A DNA stretch of 12,373 nt from an uncultured Clostridia bacterium (GCA_948517135.1 CAORJJ010000065.1:1-12373); one strand, 5' to 3'. Numbered from the stretch's first letter, positions 1 to 6,657 are shown. A program made the numbers and translations. The notes: generated from the letters alone by a model not told the origin.

Positions 1-553
1 TATAATAACATTTCTAATAATTATTATTTACAATTTTTTTATATCAAAAAATACCTATGAAGAATTTAATACTATTGAATCAGTAGTAGAAAGTTCTAAT
101 GAAAATAAAGTAGAATTAGAAGAAAAAGCAAAAATAAAAGTTTATGTTGCAGGAGAAGTAAATAATCCTGGAGTTTTTGAACTAGATAAAAATTCAAGAG
201 TTGAAAATGCTATCAGTTCTGCTGGTGGATTAACTAATTTAGCAAATATTAAAAATATTAATCTTGCTCTTATAGTTGAAGATGGTGAAAAAATATATAT
301 TCCAAATATTAATGATAATGATACTATGGAATATACCTCAACAGAAGAATCATCTAAAACTTCAAAAATTAATATAAATAAAGCTACTATAAATGAATTA
401 CAAAATCTTCCAGGAGTCGGTTCATCTCTTGCAGAAAAAATTTTTAATTATAGAAAAGAAAATGGAAATTTTAAAAAAATAGAAGATTTAAAAAAAGTTA
501 ATGGAATAGGAGAAAAAAAGTTTGAGGCGTTAAAAGAATATATTTCACTTTAA
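1..553 (+). CDS. comEA: ComEA-like competence protein: membrane anchor, SLBB domain and helix-hairpin-helix DNA-binding domain (5' end outside window)
   Basis: ComEA is the membrane-anchored receptor that binds double-stranded DNA outside the cell for transformation. The reading frame is open from base 2 and has no stop before 551, so the ATG at 326 is internal and the true start lies before the window; 183 codons are visible. They begin with a hydrophobic stretch (about visible residues 1-17), the end of an N-terminal membrane anchor. A Glu-rich linker follows. An SLBB domain (about residues 45-102) starts IKVYVAGEVNNPGVF and contains a SAGGLT turn. The C-terminal helix-hairpin-helix pair (about 120-183) has INKATINELQNLPGVG and KKVNGIGEKKFEALKEYI. 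This is the usual Gram-positive ComEA layout. comEC is not visible. Transcription converges with mazF. Family call is firm; actual competence cannot be judged. Confidence 0.9.
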   Translation, partial: IITFLIIIIYNFFISKNTYEEFNTIESVVESSNENKVELEEKAKIKVYVAGEVNNPGVFELDKNSRVENAISSAGGLTNLANIKNINLALIVEDGEKIYIPNINDNDTMEYTSTEESSKTSKININKATINELQNLPGVGSSLAEKIFNYRKENGNFKKIEDLKKVNGIGEKKFEALKEYISL

Positions 554-558
554 AATTT

Positions 559-589
559 AAGGATGCTCATTATTTTAATGAACACCCTT
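559..589. terminator. Bidirectional hairpin terminator between comEA and mazF
   Basis: The arms at 559-572 and 576-589 pair over 14 positions around a 3-base TTT loop. On the plus strand there are two A-C mismatches. On the minus strand those positions become G-U wobbles, so the hairpin is better for transcripts leaving mazF. T-rich sequence flanks it on both sides, though neither U-run is ideal. Its place between two convergent genes supports a shared terminator. Confidence 0.7.
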
Positions 590-596
590 CATTTTA

Positions 597-947
597 TTAA
601 TTTTCCAAACCGAAGCTTATACCTATTGCATTATTTACTTTACTCATAACAGAATTATCATCTATATGACCTATCTTTTCTTTAAGTCTACTTTTATCAA
701 TTGTACGAATTTGTTCTGCCAAGACAACAGAATCTGATTTCAACCCATTATCATCTGATCCTATCTCTATGTGCGTTGGCAATTTATTTTTTCCTGTTTG
801 TGATGTAATTGCAGCAGCTATAACTGTTGGACTATATTTATTTCCAGTATCATTCTGTATAATTAGAACTGGTCTAACTCCTCCTTGCTCAGAACCCACA
901 ACTGGACTTAAATCCGCATAAAACATATCTCCTCTTTTTATTACCAT
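597..947 (-). CDS. mazF: MazF/NdoA-type mRNA endoribonuclease toxin, without adjacent antitoxin
   Basis: MazF is a sequence-specific endoribonuclease of the PemK fold that cleaves single-stranded mRNA. The 116-residue product has the length of Bacillus MazF and keeps its motifs: VKRGD-like start (residues 2-7), DLSPVVGSEQGGVRPVL (12-28), AAAIT (44-48) and EQIRTIDKSRL (78-88). The catalytic pair known from B. subtilis is present as Arg25 and Thr48. The start is the ATG at 945-947, because AGGAG (956-960) lies 8 bases upstream. A GTG at 954-956 would add three residues but shares its G with that AGGAG. No MazE-like gene is found in the 70 bases between it and the upstream GerS-like gene, nor elsewhere in the window. 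It may be expressed with that gene, although a hairpin lies between them. Confidence 0.93.
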   Translation of the reverse strand: MVIKRGDMFYADLSPVVGSEQGGVRPVLIIQNDTGNKYSPTVIAAAITSQTGKNKLPTHIEIGSDDNGLKSDSVVLAEQIRTIDKSRLKEKIGHIDDNSVMSKVNNAIGISFGLEN

Positions 948-955
948 ATTATTCA

Positions 956-960
956 CTCCT
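956..960 (-). promoter_or_regulatory. Ribosome binding site of mazF (decides the start codon)
   Basis: AGGAG on the minus strand, 8 bases before the ATG at 945-947. The alternative GTG at 954-956 overlaps this site and so cannot be served by it. Confidence 0.8.
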
Positions 961-1008
961 ATTAAAATTGCATATAGAATAGAATTGTTGAAAAATTATA
1001 TAATACTA

Positions 1009-1034
1009 ATATAGAAATTATTTAATTTCTATAT
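1009..1034 (-). terminator. Hairpin over the stop codon of the GerS-like gene
   Basis: A perfect 12-base inverted repeat (arms 1009-1020 and 1023-1034, 2-base centre) covers the TAA at 1018-1020. In the minus-strand transcript it would fold just before the mazF leader. It is A/U-rich and is followed by AU-rich sequence, not a clean U-run. It could be a weak terminator or attenuator between the GerS-like gene and mazF, or a 3' stabilising stem. Confidence 0.45.
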
Positions 1035-1617
1035 CTTTATATATTATGCTTATATATGGATTTTGGGTAATATCTTTAATTACTAATTTTTGAGGTTCAT
1101 AACTTTTAGCATCTAGGTATAAATATTTGTACTTTATATATGTATTTGAATTATTGGGGAGTTTAATTTCTATAACTATTTTTTCATCTTCTTCATAAAT
1201 TTTAGAACTATTATTAAAAAATTCACTACTAAATGTATTTAAAAATAATGAATTGTTTAATATACATTCATAATTTTCATATATTTTTTCCATATTCAAC
1301 TTTGAATTTAATATTTTTAATTTATTTTCTTCTAATTCAATAGTTAGATCTTTTATATTATCTGGATTAAGTATTTCTTGCTTGCTATATTTATCTTTTA
1401 CAACTTGTTTCATTTCATACTTGTTTTCATTTTTATTGCTTTTTACTGTTACTTCAATATTTGCTTCATAATTATTAAATTCTTTTAAAATATCTTCAAC
1501 AATTTGTTCTTGACTTCTATTGATATTATTACCAGATTTCAAAAAATTATAATATAAAATGCAAAAAACAATACTACAAATAAAAACAAAAATAATCAAA
1601 AATTTTTGCTTTTTCAT
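1018..1617 (-). CDS. GerS/LolA-like membrane-anchored protein (probable germination-type lipoprotein relative)
   Basis: The protein has 199 residues. A hydrophobic segment at about 5-25 follows the charged start MKKQKF and probably anchors it outside the membrane. Two Cys are present there (14 and 19), but neither sits in a canonical lipobox, so it may be a plain signal anchor. The rest (about 38-199) is an extracellular domain. It includes YEANIEVTVKSNKNENKYEM, a KYSKQEILNP stretch and a KSYEPQKLVIKD stretch, a pattern resembling GerS and other LolA-fold proteins of clostridia, where GerS supports cortex modification by CwlD. The link to mazF also matches the Clostridioides gerS-alr-mazE-mazF order. 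Start: an ATG at 1645-1647 is in frame, but AAGGAGG at 1624-1630 points to the ATG at 1615-1617. Assignment is inferred from weak similarity plus context. Confidence 0.5.
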   Translation of the reverse strand: MKKQKFLIIFVFICSIVFCILYYNFLKSGNNINRSQEQIVEDILKEFNNYEANIEVTVKSNKNENKYEMKQVVKDKYSKQEILNPDNIKDLTIELEENKLKILNSKLNMEKIYENYECILNNSLFLNTFSSEFFNNSSKIYEEDEKIVIEIKLPNNSNTYIKYKYLYLDAKSYEPQKLVIKDITQNPYISIIYKDIEIK

Positions 1618-1623
1618 ATATCG

Positions 1624-1630
1624 CCTCCTT
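1624..1630 (-). promoter_or_regulatory. Ribosome binding site of the GerS-like gene (decides the start codon)
   Basis: AAGGAGG on the minus strand, 6 bases before the ATG at 1615-1617. It rules against the in-frame ATG at 1645-1647, which would add ten mostly basic residues ahead of the anchor. Confidence 0.8.
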
Positions 1631-1683
1631 TTTATAGGAAAATACATCAGTTAATTAGTTATAACAGATTAATCTTAACAGCT

Positions 1684-1714
1684 AATAAAAAACGAATAGA
1701 TATATCTATTCGTT
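1684..1714 (-). terminator. Rho-independent terminator of dus
   Basis: A perfect 24-base palindrome at 1691-1714 (arm AACGAATAGATA) folds into a hairpin. On the minus strand it is followed directly by a T-run (complement of 1684-1690). It lies 20 bases past the dus stop codon. Confidence 0.85.
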
Positions 1715-1734
1715 CAAATTATATTATTTAATTT

Positions 1735-2703
1735 TTAAAAATATTCTTTAAGAATTTTTTTAAATTCTTGTTCTGATTCGACAGAATTGATTTTATTTCT
1801 TATTGTTGTTGCATTTTCCATTCCTTTAACATACCAAGAAATATGTTTTCTTATTTCACGTGTTGCTGTATATTCTCCTTTTTCTTTTAAAAGTAATTCA
1901 AAGTGTTCTAAAACTACCTCTTTTTTTTCTGAGGATGAAATCTGAGGCATTTTTTCTCCAGTTCTTAGATAATATTCAATATCCTTAAAAATCCATGGAT
2001 TTCCAAGTGATGCTCTTCCTATCATAATTCCATCAACACCTGTTGTTTCAAACATTCTAAATGCATCTTCTGGTGATTTTATATCTCCATTTCCAATTAC
2101 TGGAATTTTTACTGCATTTTTTACTTCTTTTATAATTTCCCAATCAGCAATTCCAGAATAAAATTCCTCTCTTGTTCTTCCATGAATAATTATAGCATCT
2201 GCGCCCTCTTCTTCAATTATTTTTGCTACTTCTACTGCAACTATATGTTTATCATCCCATCCTTTTCTAATTTTTATTGTTAACGGTTTTGTAGTATTTG
2301 CTCTTACTTCTCTTATAATTTTTCTTACTAAGTCTAGGTTTAATAATAATTTACTACCATCTCCATTTTTTACAACTTTTGGTGCTGGACAGCCCATATT
2401 TACATCTAAAATATCACAATATTCTGATACAAACTTTGTAGCCTTTCCCATTGACTCTGGATCACTTCCAAAAATCTGCATTGAAATTGGTCTTTTTTCA
2501 TCATTTGATGAAATCATTTTTAAAGTTTTCTCATCTTTATAACATATTGCTTTACTACTAACCATTTCATTGCAAACTAATCCTGGATTACCATATTTCT
2601 TACAAATTTTTCTAAATGGTAAATCAGTAACACCTGCCATTGGTGCTAATATTATATTATTTTCTAGTTCTACATTTCCTATTTTTAATGGTTTTAAAAA
2701 CAT
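1735..2703 (-). CDS. dusB: tRNA-dihydrouridine synthase (DusB-type)
   Basis: Dus enzymes use FMN and NADPH to reduce uridines in the tRNA D-loop. The 322-residue product has the normal length and both domains. The N-terminal TIM barrel begins with an FMN-binding LAPMAGVTDLPFR (19-31). The active-site loop NMGCPAPKVVKNGDGSKLL (102-120) carries the catalytic Cys105. Further on come IIHGRTREEFYSG, GNGDI and GVDGIMIGRASLGNPWIF, the phosphate-binding end of the barrel. A helical tRNA-binding C-terminal part follows (about 245-322). The ATG at 2701-2703 is preceded by a weak GGTAGGTG site. Only 28 bases separate it from the rodA terminator stem and no clear promoter is visible there. It may depend on read-through from minD-minE-rodA or on a promoter within the terminator region. 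The dusB subclass is likely, but orthology among Dus paralogues is not proven. Confidence 0.92.
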   Translation of the reverse strand: MFLKPLKIGNVELENNIILAPMAGVTDLPFRKICKKYGNPGLVCNEMVSSKAICYKDEKTLKMISSNDEKRPISMQIFGSDPESMGKATKFVSEYCDILDVNMGCPAPKVVKNGDGSKLLLNLDLVRKIIREVRANTTKPLTIKIRKGWDDKHIVAVEVAKIIEEEGADAIIIHGRTREEFYSGIADWEIIKEVKNAVKIPVIGNGDIKSPEDAFRMFETTGVDGIMIGRASLGNPWIFKDIEYYLRTGEKMPQISSSEKKEVVLEHFELLLKEKGEYTATREIRKHISWYVKGMENATTIRNKINSVESEQEFKKILKEYF

Positions 2704-2731
2704 TTTACTACACCTACCTATTATTACATAA

Positions 2732-2773
2732 AAAACGGAATAAAGATTTTAAATAAAATCTCAGTTCCGTTTT
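2732..2773 (-). terminator. Terminator after rodA
   Basis: The outer arms, AAAACGGAA at 2732-2740 and TTCCGTTTT at 2765-2773, form 9 pairs. An inner GATTTTA/TAAAATC stem folds between them. The minus-strand transcript continues into a U-run. It starts 3 bases past the rodA stop codon. Confidence 0.75.
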
Positions 2774-2776
2774 AAT

Positions 2777-3883
2777 TTATTCTACAAATATTGCTTTTTG
2801 TCTTCTACTACTAATATTAAGTAGCAATCCTATACAAATAAAATTTGTTACTAATGAACTACCACCATAACTTACAAATGGTAATGGTATACCTGTAATT
2901 GGTAATAAACCTATTGTCATACCTATATTTTCAGTCATATGAAAAAAGAAAATTCCAGCAATTCCTATTGCTATGTATGACCCAATATTATCTTTAGCAG
3001 TTTTAGCTACATAAATAGCTTTAGTTACTAAAATAATATATAAAATAGTTATACTTCCAGTAGCAATAAATCCCATCTCTTCTCCTATTGCAGAAAATAT
3101 AAAGTCTGTTGTTTTAGGATGTAAAAAACCAAGTTGTGTTTGATTTCCTTTAAATAATCCCATTCCAAAAATTTCTCCAGCTCCTATTGCAAGTTTTGAT
3201 TGTAAAATGTTATATCCTGCACCTCTAGGATCTATACCTGGATTTAAAAAGACTTCAATTCTCTTCAAAGCATGTTCTGGTAAATTAGCATATATAACTG
3301 GTGTTGAAACTGCTATTAAAACAACTGCTAAAATTATATATTTTTTATCTATTCCTGATGCAAAAATCATAAATAAAATTGCAGATATATAAGCAAGTGC
3401 AGTTCCATTATCTGGTTCTTTTATTATTAAAGCTACTGGAATTGCAGCAAAAATCAAAATAATTGCTAACTTCCAGATTTTATTAATTTCTTTTCTTCCT
3501 TTTATTTGCATTTTATTTATTAGAAAAGCTAAAAATAATATTATTACAATTTTTCCAAGCTCAGATGGCTGAAATGAAAGTGATTCTCCAAACTTAAACC
3601 AGCTACTTGCACCACTTATAGGTTCTGTAAATAGAACTCCTATAAGCAATCCAATAATAACTATATATGCAAGAGTTGAAAACCTAACAATTATATTATA
3701 ATCAATAATAGATGCTAAAATTAAAAAAGGTATACTTATCAAAATCCATTGGGCTTGTCTTCTAAATTCTCCATATTCTGTACTTTGAGTAGCTGAAAAC
3801 AATGCAACTAAGCCTAGAACTGCTAAAATTACACTTACAATAAGAATTGTCCATTCTGTATTTTTAAGTAATTTTTTTCCCAT
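2777..3883 (-). CDS. rodA: RodA, SEDS-family peptidoglycan glycosyltransferase (cell elongation)
   Basis: RodA polymerises lipid II into glycan strands in the elongation machinery, working with a class B penicillin-binding protein and MreBCD. The 368-residue protein is almost entirely membrane segments (about ten). It shows SEDS motifs in order: FQPSELGKI (about 105-113), KEPDNGTALAYI (about 155-166), the large extracellular loop with GIDPRGAGYNILQSKLAIGAG, then KTTDFIFSAIGEEMGF with the conserved Asp, and near the C-terminus LPFVSYGGSSL. It starts 10 bases after the minE stop, and its AGGAGT site overlaps that stop, so translation is likely coupled. Location beside minD-minE, a common clostridial arrangement, favours RodA over FtsW or SpoVE, which share the fold. 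Confidence 0.92.
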   Translation of the reverse strand: MGKKLLKNTEWTILIVSVILAVLGLVALFSATQSTEYGEFRRQAQWILISIPFLILASIIDYNIIVRFSTLAYIVIIGLLIGVLFTEPISGASSWFKFGESLSFQPSELGKIVIILFLAFLINKMQIKGRKEINKIWKLAIILIFAAIPVALIIKEPDNGTALAYISAILFMIFASGIDKKYIILAVVLIAVSTPVIYANLPEHALKRIEVFLNPGIDPRGAGYNILQSKLAIGAGEIFGMGLFKGNQTQLGFLHPKTTDFIFSAIGEEMGFIATGSITILYIILVTKAIYVAKTAKDNIGSYIAIGIAGIFFFHMTENIGMTIGLLPITGIPLPFVSYGGSSLVTNFICIGLLLNISSRRQKAIFVE

Positions 3884-3893
3884 TTATATACTC

Positions 3894-4640
3894 CTATTTC
3901 TTTTTCTTACGTTTATCTTTAGTAGCTGTTGTTTTTGAATCTTCTACATTTTTATTCTCTTCTTTTGTAGTATTTTCCTCTTTTGTATTAGACTCTTCTT
4001 TTTTGTCAGCTTCTTCAGCAGCTTTTAATAAATCATCAAAAGTAACATCATCGTCATCATTCTCATCATCTTCTACATCATCAACTTCAACAAAAACTTC
4101 TTTAACCTCTTCTTGTTCTTCTGTTTCTTTATTATTTTTTTCATTCAAATTTATATCATTTTCATTATTTTCTGGTGTTTCTTTATATTCATTACTTTCA
4201 GGAAGCTCTATTACATCTGGAATTTTTTCATCATCTTCTTTATTTTCTTCACTATTATTTGGAGTTTCATTATATGTTGGAATACCCATTTCTTTATTGA
4301 AATCTACTCCTTCAAAATCTTTAATTTTCTCAGCCATCATATCATTTTTTATATTTACAATTGGTATATTAGCATATAATGAAGGCGCACCATTTGTACC
4401 ATCATCATTTGCTTGATTTGTAAGTCTTACATCAATTGAGTCTTCATCTACCACAATATATTTTTTGATAACATCGATTATTTCTTGTTTCATAAGTTCC
4501 AAAAAATCTGCTGATACATTTGCTCTATCTTGCATAAGAACTAAATGTAATCTTTCTTTTGCAGCATCTTTTGAGCCTAATTCTTTCTGTGGCTCTGTTT
4601 TTACTATTTTTTTGAAAAAATGTCCTATATTTTCAAACAT
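3894..4640 (-). CDS. minE: MinE cell-division topological specificity factor with a long acidic C-terminal extension
   Basis: MinE stimulates the MinD ATPase and drives it off the membrane, setting the division site. Residues 1-100 are a complete MinE: an amphipathic membrane-targeting helix MFENIGHFFKKI (1-12), the anti-MinCD/contact region KERLHLVLMQDRA (28-40), and the dimerisation domain with ADFLELMKQEIIDVIKKYIVVDEDSIDVRL (44-73) and final strand IPIVNIK. Normal MinE ends near residue 90. Here about 145 residues follow (101-248). They are rich in Glu, Asp, Asn and Lys, with a nearly pure acidic stretch at 187-198, a possible short helix DLLKAAEEADKK (203-214) and a basic end KDKRKKKK (241-248). 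The tail looks disordered and its function is unknown. GGAGG precedes the ATG. minD lies 32 bases upstream, rodA 10 bases downstream. Confidence 0.9.
   Translation of the reverse strand: MFENIGHFFKKIVKTEPQKELGSKDAAKERLHLVLMQDRANVSADFLELMKQEIIDVIKKYIVVDEDSIDVRLTNQANDDGTNGAPSLYANIPIVNIKNDMMAEKIKDFEGVDFNKEMGIPTYNETPNNSEENKEDDEKIPDVIELPESNEYKETPENNENDINLNEKNNKETEEQEEVKEVFVEVDDVEDDENDDDDVTFDDLLKAAEEADKKEESNTKEENTTKEENKNVEDSKTTATKDKRKKKK
4046..4089. repeat. Trinucleotide-rich (TCA)n-like tract inside minE
   Basis: Interrupted runs of TCA/ATC triplets on the plus strand encode the Asp-rich patch of the MinE tail on the minus strand (around residues 184-198). Triplet slippage here would change tail length without a frameshift. 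The tract is imperfect, so recent slippage is not certain. Confidence 0.5.
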
Positions 4641-4672
4641 TATTAATTCTTACCTCCAACTTTTATCTTATT

Positions 4673-5467
4673 TTATCCTCTTCCAAAAAGACTTTTTAAT
4701 CTAGCAAAAAAGCCTGTCTCTTTTCCAGGTACTGTAACTTCGATGTTCTCTCCTAATATTCTTCTTGAAATTTCTAAATAAGCTTTTCCAGAAGGTGCTT
4801 TTTTATTAGAAATAACCGGTTCTCCTTTATTAGTTTGAGTAATAATGTTTTCATCATCTGGTACAACACCTATTAAATCTATTGCTAATAAATCAACAAT
4901 ATCATTAACATCCATCATTTCCCCTCTTCTAACCATACTTGGTCTTAATCTATTAACAATTAGTTCAGGGTTTTTAATTTCAGAAGCTTCTAATAATCCT
5001 ATAATTCTATCAGCATCTCTAATTGATGAAATTTCAGCTGTTGTAACAACTAAAGCTCTATCAGCCCCAGCAATAGCATTTTTGAAACCTTGTTCAATTC
5101 CTGCTGGACAATCTACAATTATGTAATCAAATTCTTCTTTTAATTTAGCTACTAAATCTTTCATTTGTTGTTCATTTATGGCTGTTTTATCTTTTGTTTG
5201 TGCTGCTGGAAGCAAGAAAAGTTCTTTAAATCTTTTGTCTTTTATTAAAGCTTGTCTTAATCTGCATTTTTCTTCTATAACATCAACTAAATCATATACT
5301 ATTCTATTTTCAAGTCCTAAAACAACGTCTAAATTTCTTAAACCGATATCTGTATCAACTAATGCAACCTTTTTTCCTGCAAGAGCCAATGCAGAACCAA
5401 GATTTGCAGTTGTTGTTGTTTTACCAACTCCACCTTTTCCTGATGTAATAACGATAACTTCTCCCAT
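4673..5467 (-). CDS. minD: MinD septum-site-determining ATPase
   Basis: MinD is a ParA/MinD-type ATPase that dimerises on the membrane with ATP and recruits MinC and MinE. The 264-residue product has the family's usual length. It has a deviant Walker A KGGVGKTTT (11-19, with signature Lys11 and Lys16), Walker A' DTDIGLRNLD (38-47), VDCPAGIEQG (118-127) as Walker B/switch II, and an amphipathic C-terminal membrane-targeting helix FFARLKSLFGRG (253-264). The ATG has AAGGAGG a few bases upstream. It is the first gene of minD-minE-rodA. minC, usually just before minD in clostridia, is absent: the 308 bases upstream hold no gene and lead to a divergent operon. A promoter in that region (see 5569-5604) probably drives the operon. 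Confidence 0.96.
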   Translation of the reverse strand: MGEVIVITSGKGGVGKTTTTANLGSALALAGKKVALVDTDIGLRNLDVVLGLENRIVYDLVDVIEEKCRLRQALIKDKRFKELFLLPAAQTKDKTAINEQQMKDLVAKLKEEFDYIIVDCPAGIEQGFKNAIAGADRALVVTTAEISSIRDADRIIGLLEASEIKNPELIVNRLRPSMVRRGEMMDVNDIVDLLAIDLIGVVPDDENIITQTNKGEPVISNKKAPSGKAYLEISRRILGENIEVTVPGKETGFFARLKSLFGRG

Positions 5468-5568
5468 TAAATTTCCTCCTTAACTTCGCTTTGCCTGTAT
5501 TCCGTAGTTAAATTTGTTACAACAAGCAAAATGTATATTATGCGATTATCATATACTATCATTTAAAA

Positions 5569-5604
5569 CATATATATATTATATTTTTTTTCGTCAAAAG
5601 TCAA
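5569..5604 (-). promoter_or_regulatory. Candidate sigma-A promoter(s) for minD-minE-rodA
   Basis: Two overlapping options on the minus strand: TTGACT (5599-5604) with TAATAT 17 bases on (5576-5581), and TTGACG (5592-5597) with TATATG 17 bases on (5569-5574). The -35 matches are good and the -10 matches moderate. Either would give a leader of about 100 bases before minD. Confidence 0.5.
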
Positions 5605-5620
5605 TGAATCTTGATAGTTT

Positions 5621-5641
5621 TTTGTAATAAGTTTGTAATAA
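5621..5641. repeat. Direct repeat upstream of the por promoter
   Basis: TTTGTAATAA occurs at 5621-5630 and again at 5632-5641, a period of 11 bases or about one helical turn. It ends 22 bases before the -35 box of the por promoter. It could be an activator or repressor site. In A/T-rich DNA it could also be chance. Confidence 0.4.
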
Positions 5642-5663
5642 AAAATAACAATTGCCTTCTATA

Positions 5664-5692
5664 TTGACTTTCCTTAGTAAAAAATATATACT
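5664..5692 (+). promoter_or_regulatory. Sigma-A promoter of the porGDAB operon
   Basis: TTGACT (5664-5669), a 17-base spacer, and TATACT (5687-5692): five of six matches to each consensus box at ideal spacing. Transcription would start near 5699, leaving a leader of about 75 bases before porG. Confidence 0.8.
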
Positions 5693-5775
5693 GTACATGA
5701 AATAATGAATAAAAATATACACCATAGACAACGATCTTTTGTTATAACATAAAATATTCTAAATAGGAGGTTACA

Positions 5776-6354
5776 ATGAGTAATTTAATTGAAATCAGAT
5801 GGCATGGTAGAGGTGGTCAAGGTGCAAAAACAGCTTCACTTCTTCTTGCAGATGCAGCATTCAATACTGGAAAATATATTCAAGGCTTTCCTGAATATGG
5901 TCCAGAAAGAATGGGGGCTCCTATCACTGCTTATAATAGAATAAGTGATGAGCCAATCACTGTTCACTCAAATATTTATGAGCCTGATTATGTCGTTGTT
6001 GTTGACGACTCTCTTTTAGACTGTGTTGATGTTACAGCTGGTCTAAAAAAAGATGGTGCAATAATTATTAATTCTACAAAAAATGGAGATGAATTAAGAA
6101 GTTCTCTAAAAGGTTATGAAGGAGATATCTACAAAATAGATGCTAGAAAAGTTTCTATGGAAACTTTAGGAAAATATTTTCCTAACACACCTATGCTTGC
6201 AGCAGTTGTTAAAGTTAGCAGTATAATGTCTGACGAAGCATTTTTAGAGGATATGATTGGTTCTTTCAAACATAAATTTGCAAAAAAACCTGAAGTTATT
6301 GATGGAAATATGAAAGCTTTAGAAATGGCTTTAAAAGAAGTAACTAAAGTTTAG
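5776..6354 (+). CDS. porG: Pyruvate-type 2-oxoacid:ferredoxin oxidoreductase, gamma subunit
   Basis: This is the gamma chain of the four-subunit enzyme that converts pyruvate and CoA to acetyl-CoA and CO2 and reduces ferredoxin. The domain corresponds to domain III of single-chain enzymes and is linked to CoA binding. The 192-residue product has the expected length. It opens with IRWHGRGGQGAKTASLLLADA (7-27), diagnostic for this subunit, and continues with QGFPEYGPERMGAPITAYNRI and YVVVVDDSLL. AGGAGG (5765-5770) stands 5 bases before the ATG. It is first in the operon porG-porD-porA-porB, transcribed from the promoter at 5664-5692, with 12 bases to porD. Substrate preference (pyruvate versus branched-chain 2-oxoacids) is inferred from the resemblance of the neighbouring subunits to Thermotoga Por. 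Confidence 0.92.
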   Translation: MSNLIEIRWHGRGGQGAKTASLLLADAAFNTGKYIQGFPEYGPERMGAPITAYNRISDEPITVHSNIYEPDYVVVVDDSLLDCVDVTAGLKKDGAIIINSTKNGDELRSSLKGYEGDIYKIDARKVSMETLGKYFPNTPMLAAVVKVSSIMSDEAFLEDMIGSFKHKFAKKPEVIDGNMKALEMALKEVTKV

Positions 6355-6366
6355 AAGGGAGTTATT

Positions 6367-6657
6367 ATGACAGAAAATGAATTAAACCCAAAAACACCTA
6401 TGGAAGATCTTACAATAGGTGGAAATATTTATACAGCTGGTAATGCAAAAGAATTTAAAACTGGAGATTGGCGTTCTACAACTCCTAGATTTATTCCAGA
6501 ACTTTGCAAACAATGTGGACTTTGCTTCCCTGTTTGCCCAGATGATGCAATTCCAGTAAATAAAGAAGGAAAAAGAGAAGATTTCGATTATGATGCATGT
6601 AAAGGGTGTGGCGTTTGTGCTAAAGTATGCCCATTTAAAGCTATCGAAATGGAATAA
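6367..6657 (+). CDS. porD: Pyruvate-type ferredoxin oxidoreductase, delta subunit (2x[4Fe-4S] ferredoxin-like)
   Basis: This delta chain passes electrons from the beta-subunit cluster to ferredoxin. The 96-residue product carries two complete bacterial-type cluster motifs: CKQCGLCFPVCP with Cys47, 50, 53 and 57, and CKGCGVCAKVCP with Cys78, 81, 84 and 88. The roughly 45-residue N-terminal stretch containing WRSTTPRF is typical of PorD and tells it apart from free ferredoxins. A GGGAG site precedes the ATG. It lies between porG (12-base gap) and porA (54-base gap). A weak AATCAA/TTGATT inverted repeat sits just after its stop codon. Confidence 0.93.
   Translation: MTENELNPKTPMEDLTIGGNIYTAGNAKEFKTGDWRSTTPRFIPELCKQCGLCFPVCPDDAIPVNKEGKREDFDYDACKGCGVCAKVCPFKAIEME

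Larger units (their letters stand above)
5468..5775. other. Divergent intergenic region between the min and por operons
   Basis: These 308 bases hold no gene. They contain ribosome binding sites at both ends, a near-consensus plus-strand promoter (5664-5692), probable minus-strand promoter elements (5569-5604), an 11-base-period direct repeat (5621-5641), and T/A-rich sequence between. Confidence 0.8.

Noticed and set aside
954..956. GTG as the mazF start codon
   Set aside because: It overlaps the AGGAG ribosome binding site. The ATG at 945-947 has ideal spacing and gives the standard 116-residue MazF.
4003..4416. Long Ser/Phe-rich open frame on the plus strand
   Set aside because: It is the antisense shadow of the low-complexity acidic tail of MinE. 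It has no ribosome binding site and no family features.
4845..5483. Two plus-strand open frames across minD
   Set aside because: They are antisense shadows of minD, which is unmistakable on the other strand.
5738..5750. TTGTTATAACAT near the por leader as a Rex-type redox operator
   Set aside because: The Rex consensus has two TTGTTAA half-sites separated by four bases. This palindrome lacks the spacer and full half-sites.
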